Below the pieces are notes generated by a model that had not been told where the DNA came from, searched no databases, and saw only the letters and a list, made by a program, of their open reading frames with translations. Positions 1-8,871 of a stretch of DNA of 64,000 nucleotides are shown in pieces. Within the stretch, counting starts at the first letter, position 1. The number at the start of each line of letters is the position of its first letter. This DNA is from Paraburkholderia sp. C35 (GTDB lineage Bacteria; Pseudomonadota; Gammaproteobacteria; Burkholderiales; Burkholderiaceae), in contig NZ_QBUY01000022.1 in NCBI RefSeq assembly GCF_003121405.1, forward strand, positions 1-64,000, given 5' to 3'. Position numbers and translations under genes: made by a program.

Positions 1-706
1 CCGCCCTTGCCGATTGCGCGCAGCAGCCGGCCGACGTGGCCGCCGTGCGTCGGGTGGGCGGGGGGGTGGCGGAGGCGGAAGTGGCGGAGGTTCCGGCTCA
101 GGCGGCGATGGCGGCTACGGCGGGCATCCAGGTGGCGGAGGCGGAAGCGGCAATCCAGGCTCAGGCGGCGGAGGCACCGGCGGCACTGGTGGAACTGGCG
201 GTACGGGCGGAACGCCGCCCACCACCGGTCAGGGATCGGGCAACGGTTCCGGCATCAACCAGTTGACGACGGGCTTGCTCGATCCCATCGTCAATCTCGC
301 CGTCAACGTCGGCGCGATCAGCGTCCCCATCGTGCCGATCACCGTTGGCAACAACAGCGGAAGCGGAAACGGCAACGGTGTCGCGAACAATAACGGCGCG
401 CAACAGCCGGGCGCTGGCGCCAATAGTTCAGGCGGCTTGCTCGCGCCTGTCACGTCGCTGCTTGGATCGCTTACTGGCAATCATGCGTCTGGCGCGTCAG
501 GTGGATCGAAGGGCGGCGGCCTGCTAGCGGGCCTGCCGGTGTCGGGCGCCGTCGGCGGAACGTCGGGTTCATCGAATGGCGCTTCGGGACTGCTCGCACC
601 TGTCGCGGGCCTGCTCAACGGGCTGACGGGCGCGGCAGGCAATGGCGGTAGTGGTGGTAGCGGAGGTCTGCTCGCGCCGCTTTCCGGTCTCACGGGCAAA
701 AAGTGA
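1..706 (+). CDS. Glycine-rich collagen-like repeat protein, 5' partial
   Basis: The gene enters from the left edge and ends with TGA at 704-706, so its N-terminus is missing. About the first half visible is Gly/Ser/Thr-rich with runs such as GGTGGTGGTGG. The C-terminal half carries three or four degenerate repeats built on GGLLAPVxxLLGxLTG, the last ending LLAPLSGLTGKK. Similar proteins in Burkholderiaceae are annotated as collagen-like or hypothetical and are presumed exported; no function can be read here. The frame needs care. Before the G7 run at 60-66 the coding-like frame (G/C at third positions, reading ALADCAQQPADVAAV) differs by one from the frame used after it. That implies a frameshift, slippage or a sequencing error at the run. 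Confidence 0.55.
   Translation, partial: RPCRLRAAAGRRGRRASGGRGGGGGGSGGGSGSGGDGGYGGHPGGGGGSGNPGSGGGGTGGTGGTGGTGGTPPTTGQGSGNGSGINQLTTGLLDPIVNLAVNVGAISVPIVPITVGNNSGSGNGNGVANNNGAQQPGAGANSSGGLLAPVTSLLGSLTGNHASGASGGSKGGGLLAGLPVSGAVGGTSGSSNGASGLLAPVAGLLNGLTGAAGNGGSGGSGGLLAPLSGLTGKK
60..66. repeat. G7 homopolymer at an apparent frame switch
   Basis: Seven consecutive G residues lie exactly where the coding-like frame of the glycine-rich gene appears to change. Upstream, frame 3 has normal codon bias and downstream frame 2 does. The run could be a slippage site, an inactivating indel or a base-calling error. Confidence 0.4.
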
Positions 707-1132
707 TCGTGTGTGCGGGCTGACGGCATCTGTCGTCGGGTTCGAAAGATGCGTCGGTTGACCGGGTACGGTTTATCGACGCATCGCCACGTCTGCAGGT
801 CCACTGCTCGATGCCGCTCCCGACGAAGAAGCACGCGCGCTCGTTTCATGCGCACGGGCGCGCGGCTCGAACTTCGCCCGAATCCGCCAGAACGCCCGTC
901 GCCGCAGACATTCGGACGGAATCGCGGCGCATGTGTGTGAGAGACAACAAACACGACCGCACGGTCCGTGCGAAAAATCAAACATTGCACACCCTGCATG
1001 CCCACGACGAAAGAACTGGGCGTACCGCTTATCAGCGGATTTGGATCGCAAGTTCCGCCGACCCGGCCGTTTGCATCAACTTCGATCTTCAGCATGTGGA
1101 TGGCATCGCGCACAACAGCTAAGGGTTCAGGC
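707..1132. other. Intergenic stretch, no gene recognised
   Basis: These 426 bases separate the glycine-rich gene from the zinc-ribbon gene. Short frames here have poor codon bias. I see no clear terminator or consensus promoter. The promoter of the downstream gene probably lies here. Confidence 0.5.
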
Positions 1133-2218
1133 ATGTCCGCTGATATGAGATCCGTCCAGATGTTCCCGACACCGTGCACGCGTTGCGGCGGCGTCCTGTA
1201 TCAGCACGTCGCGTTCTGTCCGTATTGCGGCGTCAGTCAACCCATCGCAAGCGCTCAGCCGAAACGCGCGGAAACCCAGTTGCGGGCGGTCAGGAAGGCG
1301 CCGTCGCCGGCTGCCGACGACGATTCCGACGACGCATCGCTGCCTGAAATTCGCTGGTCCGATCTGCCGGAAACGCTGCCCGCCATTCAATACCCGTTCT
1401 GGAGAAAGCCGCCGCGTCGCATCGTAGTGGGCGGCGCGGTGTTCGCGTTGATGGTCGTGCTCGCCGGAGTTGGTTTCCAGCGACTCGGCGCCAGTCATCG
1501 GAACGACGACTTTGTCGAACCGATGAAAACGGGCGTCAATGACGCGAGCAGCGCGCTGCCACCCAGCACGATGCCGTCAGGCGCTGACGCTTCTGCGCGC
1601 ATGTCCAATTCGCCAGCGATGACAGGTGCCGCGCCTGCCGCGGGGCAATACGGCAACAACGTGTCCGCCGCGCTGGGCGTCGCGCGCGCCAGTCTCGAAC
1701 AGAGGAATCTGGCTGCTGCGAAGGCGGCCGTCGCCCAGGTGCTGGCTGTTGCGCCTCGCAATGCCGACGCGTTACGGATGCAAGCCGACATCGCGGATCG
1801 CGAGAACGAACGCGATGCGGCGTTGCGCGTGGCCACCATCTGCGCAAAAGACGTGATCTGGAGTTGCGTGGTGAAGCAGGCGAATCAGGCGCTCGCCGCC
1901 GATTCCGGTAGCAAGGACGCTCAGATTCTGCTCGAGCGCGCAATCGTTTCAAATGGCTGGAAGCCGCTTTCAGAGAGCGCTCCCGCGCGCGCGACGGCAG
2001 CAGCACCGACGCGGCGTGCGCCGCCGCAGCAACGTGTCGCGACCAATGCGATGGCCTTGCCGACGCTTCCTCCTCTACCGCCCGGCATCCCCGCCGATAA
2101 TGCGACGCGTCCTTCAACAGACGCTGTGGCGCGACGCACGTCGACGGCGATCAATCCAGATTACGCACCCGTGTCGGGCGGCAGCAGCGACGCCAATGCG
2201 CCCGGGGTTCAGCAGTAG
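1133..2218 (+). CDS. Zinc-ribbon, single-TM protein with TPR-like C-terminal part
   Basis: Predicted 361 residues. The N-terminus has a zinc-ribbon (CTRCGG near residue 13, then CPYCG about 14 residues later). An acidic linker follows, then one membrane segment (VVGGAVFALMVVLAGVGF, about residues 100-120). The periplasmic-side part contains an alanine-rich helical stretch around residues 175-260 (AALGVARASLEQRNLAAAKAAV) that looks like tetratricopeptide-type helices. The C-terminus is Pro/Ala-rich and low complexity. Start ATG 1133 was chosen over longer in-frame starts because AAGGG lies 8-12 bases upstream and the zinc-ribbon begins just after it. Similar proteins in the family are of unknown function. 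The cytoplasmic zinc-ribbon plus membrane anchor suggests a scaffold or sensor, which is inference only. Confidence 0.7.
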   Translation: MSADMRSVQMFPTPCTRCGGVLYQHVAFCPYCGVSQPIASAQPKRAETQLRAVRKAPSPAADDDSDDASLPEIRWSDLPETLPAIQYPFWRKPPRRIVVGGAVFALMVVLAGVGFQRLGASHRNDDFVEPMKTGVNDASSALPPSTMPSGADASARMSNSPAMTGAAPAAGQYGNNVSAALGVARASLEQRNLAAAKAAVAQVLAVAPRNADALRMQADIADRENERDAALRVATICAKDVIWSCVVKQANQALAADSGSKDAQILLERAIVSNGWKPLSESAPARATAAAPTRRAPPQQRVATNAMALPTLPPLPPGIPADNATRPSTDAVARRTSTAINPDYAPVSGGSSDANAPGVQQ

Positions 2219-2303
2219 GGCGATTCGACTCGTCAGATTCGTTGCGGTCGCGTTACTATCGCAGCGGCATCCTTTTAGGGTTCCACGAAGGCGCTGCCGC
2301 TCG

Positions 2304-2516
2304 CTAGATTTCCCAGTCCCACTGTTGCTGTTCCATCTGTTGTTCTGCCGCTAGCCGCCGGCTAGCTTCCTGGGAAATGACTACATGGCTCGATGCCTCT
2401 ATCGGCATGAGAAAGGCTTTCTCGATGCGAGGATTCGAAGCGGGCTTTTCCCTAGCTTCTTTCACGAAGTCCGACAGGGACTGGAAACGACGTACGGCAT
2501 GGATAGCGTTAGTCAT
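2304..2516 (-). CDS. Small hypothetical protein (70 aa)
   Basis: A 70-residue frame with balanced composition, a hydrophilic Glu/Arg-rich C-terminal half (ISQEASRRLAAEQQMEQQQ) and no membrane segment. The ATG at 2516 overlaps the stop (2511-2509) of an upstream in-frame remnant reading ENIAELNELAKNIVKLFG, an arrangement typical of translational coupling. I recognise no family. It lies downstream of the GAF-domain gene on the same strand. It may be a real small gene or part of a decayed two-gene unit. Confidence 0.4.
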   Translation of the reverse strand: MTNAIHAVRRFQSLSDFVKEAREKPASNPRIEKAFLMPIEASSHVVISQEASRRLAAEQQMEQQQWDWEI

Positions 2517-2775
2517 GATTCAACCCGAAAAGCTTCACGATGTTCTTCGCCAGTTCATTCAATTCGGCGATGTTTTCGGGAGTCTAGGCGGGCGCAGAAA
2601 TGGAGGCTGTACGGCGTCGCACAGAACACGGCGCAACGTCGCGCCATTGCGAACGACCTGCAAAAAAGCGGAGAAAAGAAGGCGCATGCGATCGCAGAAC
2701 AGCAAGCGATCCATTGCTTGCATTTGATTGGAGTACTGAAGTATCGGCGCGAAGCTTGCCCAACAGTGCAGGCAA
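2517..2775 (-). pseudogene. Possible gene remnant between the GAF gene and the 70-aa gene
   Basis: On the minus strand one frame reads an ordinary-looking helical C-terminus (ENIAELNELAKNIVKLFG, then LNHD and stop at 2509-2511). It is preceded by an in-frame TAG near 2581 and then by about 63 codons of atypical, Arg/Ser-rich sequence. This looks like the surviving 3' end of a gene whose 5' part has decayed. The family is not recognised. Confidence 0.3.
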
Positions 2776-3597
2776 TCAACCAGTCCTATCGAGTATCTCG
2801 TTTGCCAGTTCGGCCTCGCGCGACAAAGATCCTTCGTCGGATGCTCTTGCAGTCTGAACCCGTCGGTTACGTGAGTTCTTATGCTTGCGTACGCTGTTGC
2901 TCAGCTCGGAGATGATCTCCGACGCGGCATGAATGATCTGGCTGAAATTGAAGCCCGCATTGGTCATTTCGCGGTAAAACGATTTCGCGAGAATCTTGGC
3001 AATCTGGTTCGGGTTCTGCGCCGATCCCGCGATGATTTCCCGCACGGTCTTTTCCGATGACCGGGTCAGCGCCGCCTGGGTAAAGCGGGATTTCATCAAC
3101 TGCTGGATCTGGTTGACGTGCAGCGCCTTGACGACCAGCAGCGAGAGGTTTTCCAGCAGACGCAGATCATCGGCGTCAAAGCATGGCTTCTTCAGCGGCC
3201 GATAGGCGTAGACAATCCCGATGGTCTTTCCCCGCAGCAGCAGGGGAGCGAACATGCTGTCGCTGAGCTGGCATTCACCAGTAACTTCGATCGCGGTTGC
3301 GCGCGCGGCGACGCTCGCACGTTCGAGCACCATCGTGTACGGACCACGGCTGTCGCTCTCGCGTACGTTCACGACGTCGGAGCCGGCGCTGGCGCTGGCG
3401 TTGTCGACGAATCCGGCGCGTTGACGCAGACCGATTTCAGCCGCCTGCCGTTCGGTCAGCAAATGGATGACGCAATGGCGTGCGTCCAGTGCGCTCGCCA
3501 CGATGGACGACAGTTCAGACAGGAGTTCGTCCAGACTGCCCCCGTCAACGGCATCGCCACGCGAATCGCGGATTTTGACCTTATCCGGGTTGTGCAT
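2776..3597 (-). CDS. GAF domain-containing protein
   Basis: A 273-residue protein with no signal peptide. Residues about 20-165 form a GAF-like domain: a helical start (LDELLSELSSIVASALDA), then strands reading HCVIHLLTE and MFAPLLLRGKTIGIVYAYRPL. A helical C-terminal part follows (about 170-255) with LLVVKALHVNQIQQLMKSRF and FYREMTNAGFNFSQIIHAASE. A Lys/Arg-rich tail closes it. GAF domains bind small ligands or mediate dimerisation, and no output domain is present. The C-terminal helical region may be a partner-binding part, which is inference. It is transcribed divergently from groES with a shared intergenic region of about 440 bases. The ligand is unknown. Confidence 0.7.
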   Translation of the reverse strand: MHNPDKVKIRDSRGDAVDGGSLDELLSELSSIVASALDARHCVIHLLTERQAAEIGLRQRAGFVDNASASAGSDVVNVRESDSRGPYTMVLERASVAARATAIEVTGECQLSDSMFAPLLLRGKTIGIVYAYRPLKKPCFDADDLRLLENLSLLVVKALHVNQIQQLMKSRFTQAALTRSSEKTVREIIAGSAQNPNQIAKILAKSFYREMTNAGFNFSQIIHAASEIISELSNSVRKHKNSRNRRVQTARASDEGSLSREAELANEILDRTG

Positions 3598-4036
3598 CGC
3601 TGTTCCCCAGCATTCGAATCAGACCAGTTCGGATCCAGCTAGAAGTCGAATCGCCTTACACGCGCCGCTGGGCGCGAGCAGACGTGCGACTTGAAGACTG
3701 AGTGATGCGCGGAGGTCGGCGCTATCCGGTCGGCGCAAGCGTCGTGCCGCGTGTTCGACATGCGCCGTCATGCGGGAGTACGAGGCTGGCTTCCCACCGC
3801 ACTGACGAGCGGCTTTCCGGCATCGGACAACGGCTTCTTGCGATCGATTTCGACGGACCTGACCGATTTAACCAACAAATTCGCGGGCGTTAAGTTCGTG
3901 CCACCACATTGCGGCCCGTTTCCGTGAGATGGTCGGTGCGCAGGCCCGGAAGCGCCCGGGCAATGTGGTCCAGACGATGTTTTTGTAGAAAAAACATGGG
4001 GTTAGACGAATTTCGATAAATCCGTCAGTACCCTTC
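3598..4036. other. Divergent intergenic region upstream of groES, with an AT-rich hairpin
   Basis: No gene with convincing codon use is visible. At 3977-3997 there is a perfect inverted repeat, ATGTTTTT / GTAGA loop / AAAAACAT, about 40 bases before the groES -35. It could be a terminator for readthrough or a protein site. The promoter for the GAF gene should lie in the left part, but I cannot assign boxes. Confidence 0.5.
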
Positions 4037-4065
4037 TTGAATTTGTAATTCCCCGTCCATATAAT
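4037..4065 (+). promoter_or_regulatory. groESL sigma70-type promoter
   Basis: TTGAAT at 4037-4042 and TATAAT at 4060-4065 are separated by exactly 17 bases. The stretch CTTGAAT with CCCCGTCCAT also resembles the heat-shock sigma32 pattern, but the 9-base gap is too short for a normal one. The last T of the -10 box is the first base of the CIRCE operator, so HrcA binding would block RNA polymerase. Confidence 0.85.
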
Positions 4066-4091
4066 TAGCACTCACCGCACGAGAGTGCTAA
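4065..4091 (+). promoter_or_regulatory. CIRCE element (HrcA operator)
   Basis: A perfect TTAGCACTC - 9 bases - GAGTGCTAA inverted repeat overlaps the -10 box and the expected transcription start. This is the known binding site of the HrcA repressor, which controls groESL in many bacteria, so heat-shock derepression is expected. The right arm is echoed 18 bases downstream: GTGCTAACAACAC occurs at about 4086-4098 and again at about 4104-4116. Confidence 0.95.
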
Positions 4092-4117
4092 CAACACTGC
4101 CGGTGCTAACAACACCG

Positions 4118-4138
4118 CCGGTTGGCATTGCCAGCCGG
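4118..4138 (+). promoter_or_regulatory. Hairpin in the groESL 5' UTR
   Basis: CCGGTTGGC (4118-4126), ATT loop, GCCAGCCGG (4130-4138) form a 9-bp stem with one G-U pair in the leader, about 45 bases before the groES start. It could stabilise the mRNA or affect translation. No thermosensor-type pairing with the ribosome-binding site is evident. Confidence 0.55.
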
Positions 4139-4182
4139 CATACCTCAGCGTTCTTCAGTCCCAATCAAGAGAGGATCTATCC

Positions 4183-4473
4183 ATGAACCTTCGTCCTTTG
4201 CATGATCGCGTGATCGTCAAGCGTCTGGATCAGGAAACCAAGACCGCATCGGGCATCGTGATCCCCGACGCAGCAGCAGAAAAGCCGGATCAAGGCGAAG
4301 TGCTGGCTATCGGTCCGGGCAAGCGTGACGACAAGGGCGCTCCCATCGCGCTCGACGTGAAGGTCGGCGACCGCGTCCTGTTCGGCAAGTACGCAGGCCA
4401 GACCGTCAAGGTCGACGGCAACGAACTGCTGGTGATGCGCGAAGAAGACATCATGGCCGTTGTCAACAAGTAA
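4183..4473 (+). CDS. groES: Co-chaperonin GroES
   Basis: A 96-residue protein of normal length and sequence, beginning [18 protein letters not shown], with the mobile loop around [18 protein letters not shown] and the usual ending [10 protein letters not shown]. It forms the heptameric lid of the GroEL folding chamber in the cytoplasm. Its ATG follows AGAGAGGAT, a good ribosome-binding site. groEL starts 44 bases downstream, so the two form the standard groESL operon, controlled here by a sigma70-like promoter with a CIRCE operator. Confidence 0.98.
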   Translation: MNLRPLHDRVIVKRLDQETKTASGIVIPDAAAEKPDQGEVLAIGPGKRDDKGAPIALDVKVGDRVLFGKYAGQTVKVDGNELLVMREEDIMAVVNK

Positions 4474-4514
4474 TCACTTGTTTCCGGTTCATTCTCAAGA
4501 ATTCAAGGAGTTAG

Positions 4515-6158
<1,644 letters not shown>

Positions 6159-6213
6159 TTTCCAGGTAACTGGAATGCATGTGGGAGGCACGCTGAGAGG
6201 CGTGCTTCTCGTG

Positions 6214-6253
6214 CCAAAAGAAAAACCCGCAGCGATGCGGGTTTTTCTTTTGG
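6214..6253. terminator. Bidirectional intrinsic terminator between groEL and cysC
   Basis: A perfect 17-bp inverted repeat: CCAAAAGAAAAACCCGC (6214-6230), loop AGCGAT, GCGGGTTTTTCTTTTGG (6237-6253). It has an A-tract on one side and a T-tract on the other, so it can end transcription from both convergent genes. Confidence 0.95.
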
Positions 6254-6291
6254 TGCTTCTGTTATCGCGCCTTTGGTCGCGCGGGAAGCGG

Positions 6292-7020
6292 TCAGCGCTT
6301 CAGCAGGAAGTGCAGGCGCAAATGGTCGAGCACACGCGATACGCTATCCGCTACCGTCAACGCGGTTGTGTCGACGAGTACTTCGGGATGAAGCGGCGGC
6401 TCATACGGCGCGGACACGCCTGTGAACGAAGCGATGGTGCCCGCCTGGGCCTTTGCATAAAGCCCTTTGGGGTCCCGCTTAGCGCAATCGTTTGCTGAAG
6501 CGGACACATAAGTCTCGACGAATCTGTCGCTGCCGACGATGGCGCGGGCCATGTCCCGGTCTTCGTGCATCGGCGAAATCAGCGCGGCGATGACGATCAG
6601 TCCGGCATCGTTCATCAGACGCGCGACATGCGCGACGCGTCGAATGTTTTCGCGCCGGTCTTCCTTCGAGAATCCCAGATCGCTTGTCAGGCCATGGCGG
6701 ACGTTGTCGCCGTCGAGCACGTAGCACAAGCGTCCCATTGCCATGAGCTCGCGTTCCAGGCGGAACGCGATGGTCGATTTGCCTGCGCCCGACAAGCCCG
6801 TCAGCCAGACGGTGACAGGCTTGTGGCCAAGCATCACCGAGCGGTCTGCGCCAGAGATCGTGCTGTTGAAACGCTGAATGAAAGGTTGAATGCGCTCAGA
6901 GGGGGAGCGGCTTTGCTGCTCGTCGCGAGCCGGGCGTGGGAGCGTCGTCGTGCTGCCTGAGATGCTGTGGGCAAGCGGCTCGGACGTGGCATCAGCAGCG
7001 CTGTGGCGAAGATCGTCCAA
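6292..7020 (-). CDS. cysC: Adenylylsulfate (APS) kinase
   Basis: Phosphorylates APS to PAPS, the universal sulfuryl donor and an intermediate of sulfate assimilation. The 242-residue frame has the P-loop GLSGAGKS at residues 75-82, then DGDNVRHGL and FSKEDRRENIRRV, the diagnostic APS kinase motifs. Near the end APYEPPLHPEVLVDT matches the conserved APYE...P segment. The family core is about 200 residues; the first 60 or so here are a low-complexity extension. ATG at 6834 (MLGHKPVTVWL) is an alternative, shorter start. No cysDN or sulfate-reduction gene is adjacent, which suggests a dedicated PAPS-supply role, perhaps for the sulfotransferases at 31.8 and 46.9 kb. That link is inference. Confidence 0.92.
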   Translation of the reverse strand: MDDLRHSAADATSEPLAHSISGSTTTLPRPARDEQQSRSPSERIQPFIQRFNSTISGADRSVMLGHKPVTVWLTGLSGAGKSTIAFRLERELMAMGRLCYVLDGDNVRHGLTSDLGFSKEDRRENIRRVAHVARLMNDAGLIVIAALISPMHEDRDMARAIVGSDRFVETYVSASANDCAKRDPKGLYAKAQAGTIASFTGVSAPYEPPLHPEVLVDTTALTVADSVSRVLDHLRLHFLLKR

Positions 7021-7149
7021 TTCGGTTTTTCCGTGTTTTGCGGCCGGGGGGAGGCAGCGGTTTGCCGTTCGTTACGCGTTTGATGGATGGCGCGAGTCTG
7101 GACGCCGCGCTCATCAATCGGTGTCAACCAAACGGTCAATCAGGAAACT

Positions 7150-7212
7150 TTACAGTCCGTAATTGTACTATCTAAGCATGCTTACTGCTGTAACAGATGA
7201 TTACCACTGTAA
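7150..7212. promoter_or_regulatory. Triplicated TTAC-N4/5-GTAA motif upstream of cysC
   Basis: Three copies of a short palindrome lie in the cysC upstream region: TTACAGTCCGTAA (7150-7162), TTACTGCTGTAA (7182-7193) and TTACCACTGTAA (7201-7212). The last two are on the same helical face range, 19 bases apart centre to centre. This looks like a multi-site operator for an unidentified dimeric regulator. Confidence 0.5.
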
Positions 7213-7287
7213 TACGCCCGTATCAAAATCGGCGCTAGACGTAAGCAAATATCAATGCGCTATCCGGATACGGCGTGCCATGAACAT

Positions 7288-8148
7288 TCAATGCCGCGCC
7301 TCTCCCGGCGACGCATCCGTGCCGCCGCCCAGCGGCACTTCGTCTTCACTGCTGCGCGCCCAGAAGAAACGATCGGGAAGATATGCGCCCATTCCGGGAC
7401 GAAATGCGGCTTGCGTTGCCTGGAACAGATACTCCTGCGCTTCACGCACTGCTTCAGCCGGTTCCTGACCGTTCGCCAGAAGCGCGGCGATTGCAGCGCC
7501 GAGCGTATCGGTGATACCCATGATGCGTTGCTGCCCGCGGTCCCACATATCCTGGCGCAGTTGGCCGTCTTCGCTATAAAGCGTATTGACCAATCGGTGC
7601 GTGCCCGTTTCCGTCGACAGGATGTATTCGCAACCTTGCGACAGCAGATGCGAAATCGCGGCATCCAGCGAGGGCGCTTCCGCGTCGCCGTCGGGTTGCG
7701 CGAGCGCGAGCAGGGCGGACGTGTCGGCGACCAGCAGGGTGGTTTGCGGCGCGAGCAGATCGGCGATGGCCTCGCGCAGTTCGTCGGCGGCGAGCACGTG
7801 TTCGTCGTCGAGCGTGAAGTCGGGCGCGAGGATGAGCGGGATGTCGTCGTAATCGGCGACGACTTCGGCGATCGCGCTGACCACTTCAGCGCGCGTGGCC
7901 GCGCCGACCTTGAAGGCGGCGATCGGCATGTCTTCCAGCAGCATCCGCGCCTGGGTTGCGACGACTTCCGGGTCGAGCCCGGTGACCTCGTCGCAGCTCG
8001 CCGAGTCGCGCACCGTATAGCCGGTCAGCACGGACACGCCGTGGCAACCCATGCTGGCAAGCGTCATCAGGTCGGCTTGCAGTCCGGCGCCGCCCGTCGG
8101 GTCGGACAGGCCGAAGGTGAGTACGATCGGAGGGGTGTTGCTGGCCAT
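7288..8148 (-). CDS. thiD: Hydroxymethylpyrimidine/phosphomethylpyrimidine kinase ThiD
   Basis: A 286-residue ribokinase-fold enzyme that phosphorylates HMP and HMP-P in thiamine biosynthesis. The N-terminus reads IVLTFGLSDPTGGAGLQADL, the signature of the HMP-P kinase family. MGCHGVSVLTGYTVRDS and ITDTLGAAIAALLANG supply the substrate pocket and the anion-hole region, although the usual GTGCT-type catalytic segment reads TDTLG. That makes this a Burkholderiaceae-type variant, so the activity is probable rather than certain. It is divergent from the rubredoxin gene, an arrangement common in this family. Confidence 0.85.
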   Translation of the reverse strand: MASNTPPIVLTFGLSDPTGGAGLQADLMTLASMGCHGVSVLTGYTVRDSASCDEVTGLDPEVVATQARMLLEDMPIAAFKVGAATRAEVVSAIAEVVADYDDIPLILAPDFTLDDEHVLAADELREAIADLLAPQTTLLVADTSALLALAQPDGDAEAPSLDAAISHLLSQGCEYILSTETGTHRLVNTLYSEDGQLRQDMWDRGQQRIMGITDTLGAAIAALLANGQEPAEAVREAQEYLFQATQAAFRPGMGAYLPDRFFWARSSEDEVPLGGGTDASPGEARH

Positions 8149-8411
8149 GAAATTTTGGTTGGTCGATGAACGGAATGTTCGTGGGCCGCCACGCGCGCGA
8201 CACGCGCCCGCAAGCCGCCCACAGCCGGCTCAATTATGCGGCCTTATAGGCTGGCGAGGCACTTTTTCGCATCTGTCGGCGCGTGCGGCCACACATAACG
8301 TCGCAAAGTGTCGCAACTGGCCGCTCGGACCCCGCATCCGCTAGGCATGGGGGCGGCAACACGGTACCATCATGGCTCCCGTTTCCACGGACTTTTCGAC
8401 GCGACTCAAGA

Positions 8412-8582
8412 ATGGAATATAAGAGCTGGATGTGCCTGATCTGCGGCTGGATCTACGATGAAGAAGCCGGTCTGCCAGAGGAAGGAATCGCGCCGGGCAC
8501 GCGCTGGGAAGATGTTCCCATCAATTGGACCTGTCCCGAGTGCGGCGCGCGCAAGGAAGACTTCGAGATGGTGGAGATCTGA
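8412..8582 (+). CDS. rubA: Rubredoxin
   Basis: A 56-residue small iron protein. Two cysteine pairs, CLICG near residue 8 and CPECG near residue 41, bind one Fe(Cys)4 site. The core GLPEEGIAPGTRWEDVP is typical. It is a one-electron carrier in the cytoplasm; its partner is not identified here. Start ATG 8412 gives the normal length, while longer in-frame starts add unrelated sequence. The stop codon sits inside a 9-bp inverted repeat. Confidence 0.95.
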   Translation: MEYKSWMCLICGWIYDEEAGLPEEGIAPGTRWEDVPINWTCPECGARKEDFEMVEI

Positions 8583-8619
8583 TCTCCACCTCGCGGCGGC
8601 GCGCTGTCTTCGCGCGCCG
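8570..8619 (+). terminator. Tandem hairpins over the rubredoxin stop codon
   Basis: GGTGGAGAT (8570-8578) and ATCTCCACC (8582-8590) form a perfect 9-bp stem whose 3-base loop contains most of the stop codon. CGGCGCGC (8597-8604) and GCGCGCCG (8612-8619) form a second stem. No T-tract follows, so they may protect the mRNA 3' end or attenuate transcription rather than act as a classic terminator. Confidence 0.4.
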
Positions 8620-8871
8620 TGCAAGGAAGACCGATCTGAAATGAATCGTTTGCGCGCGCGATGGAACATCCGCGCGCGCGTGCTGTCGCAAGAATACTCG
8701 TCACTGAGCTCTGCTCGCAGCTGATCGCGGGCGGCACTGTTTGGGGCTATGCCGGAGCAATCCGGTTCCTGGCCCGGCAATTGCACTACTGCACGACTTT
8801 CGCCATACCGGCTGTTCCGGTGGCGCAGTATCGATGCCGCCTGACTACGCCGGCGTTCACGCAGCCTGCTC

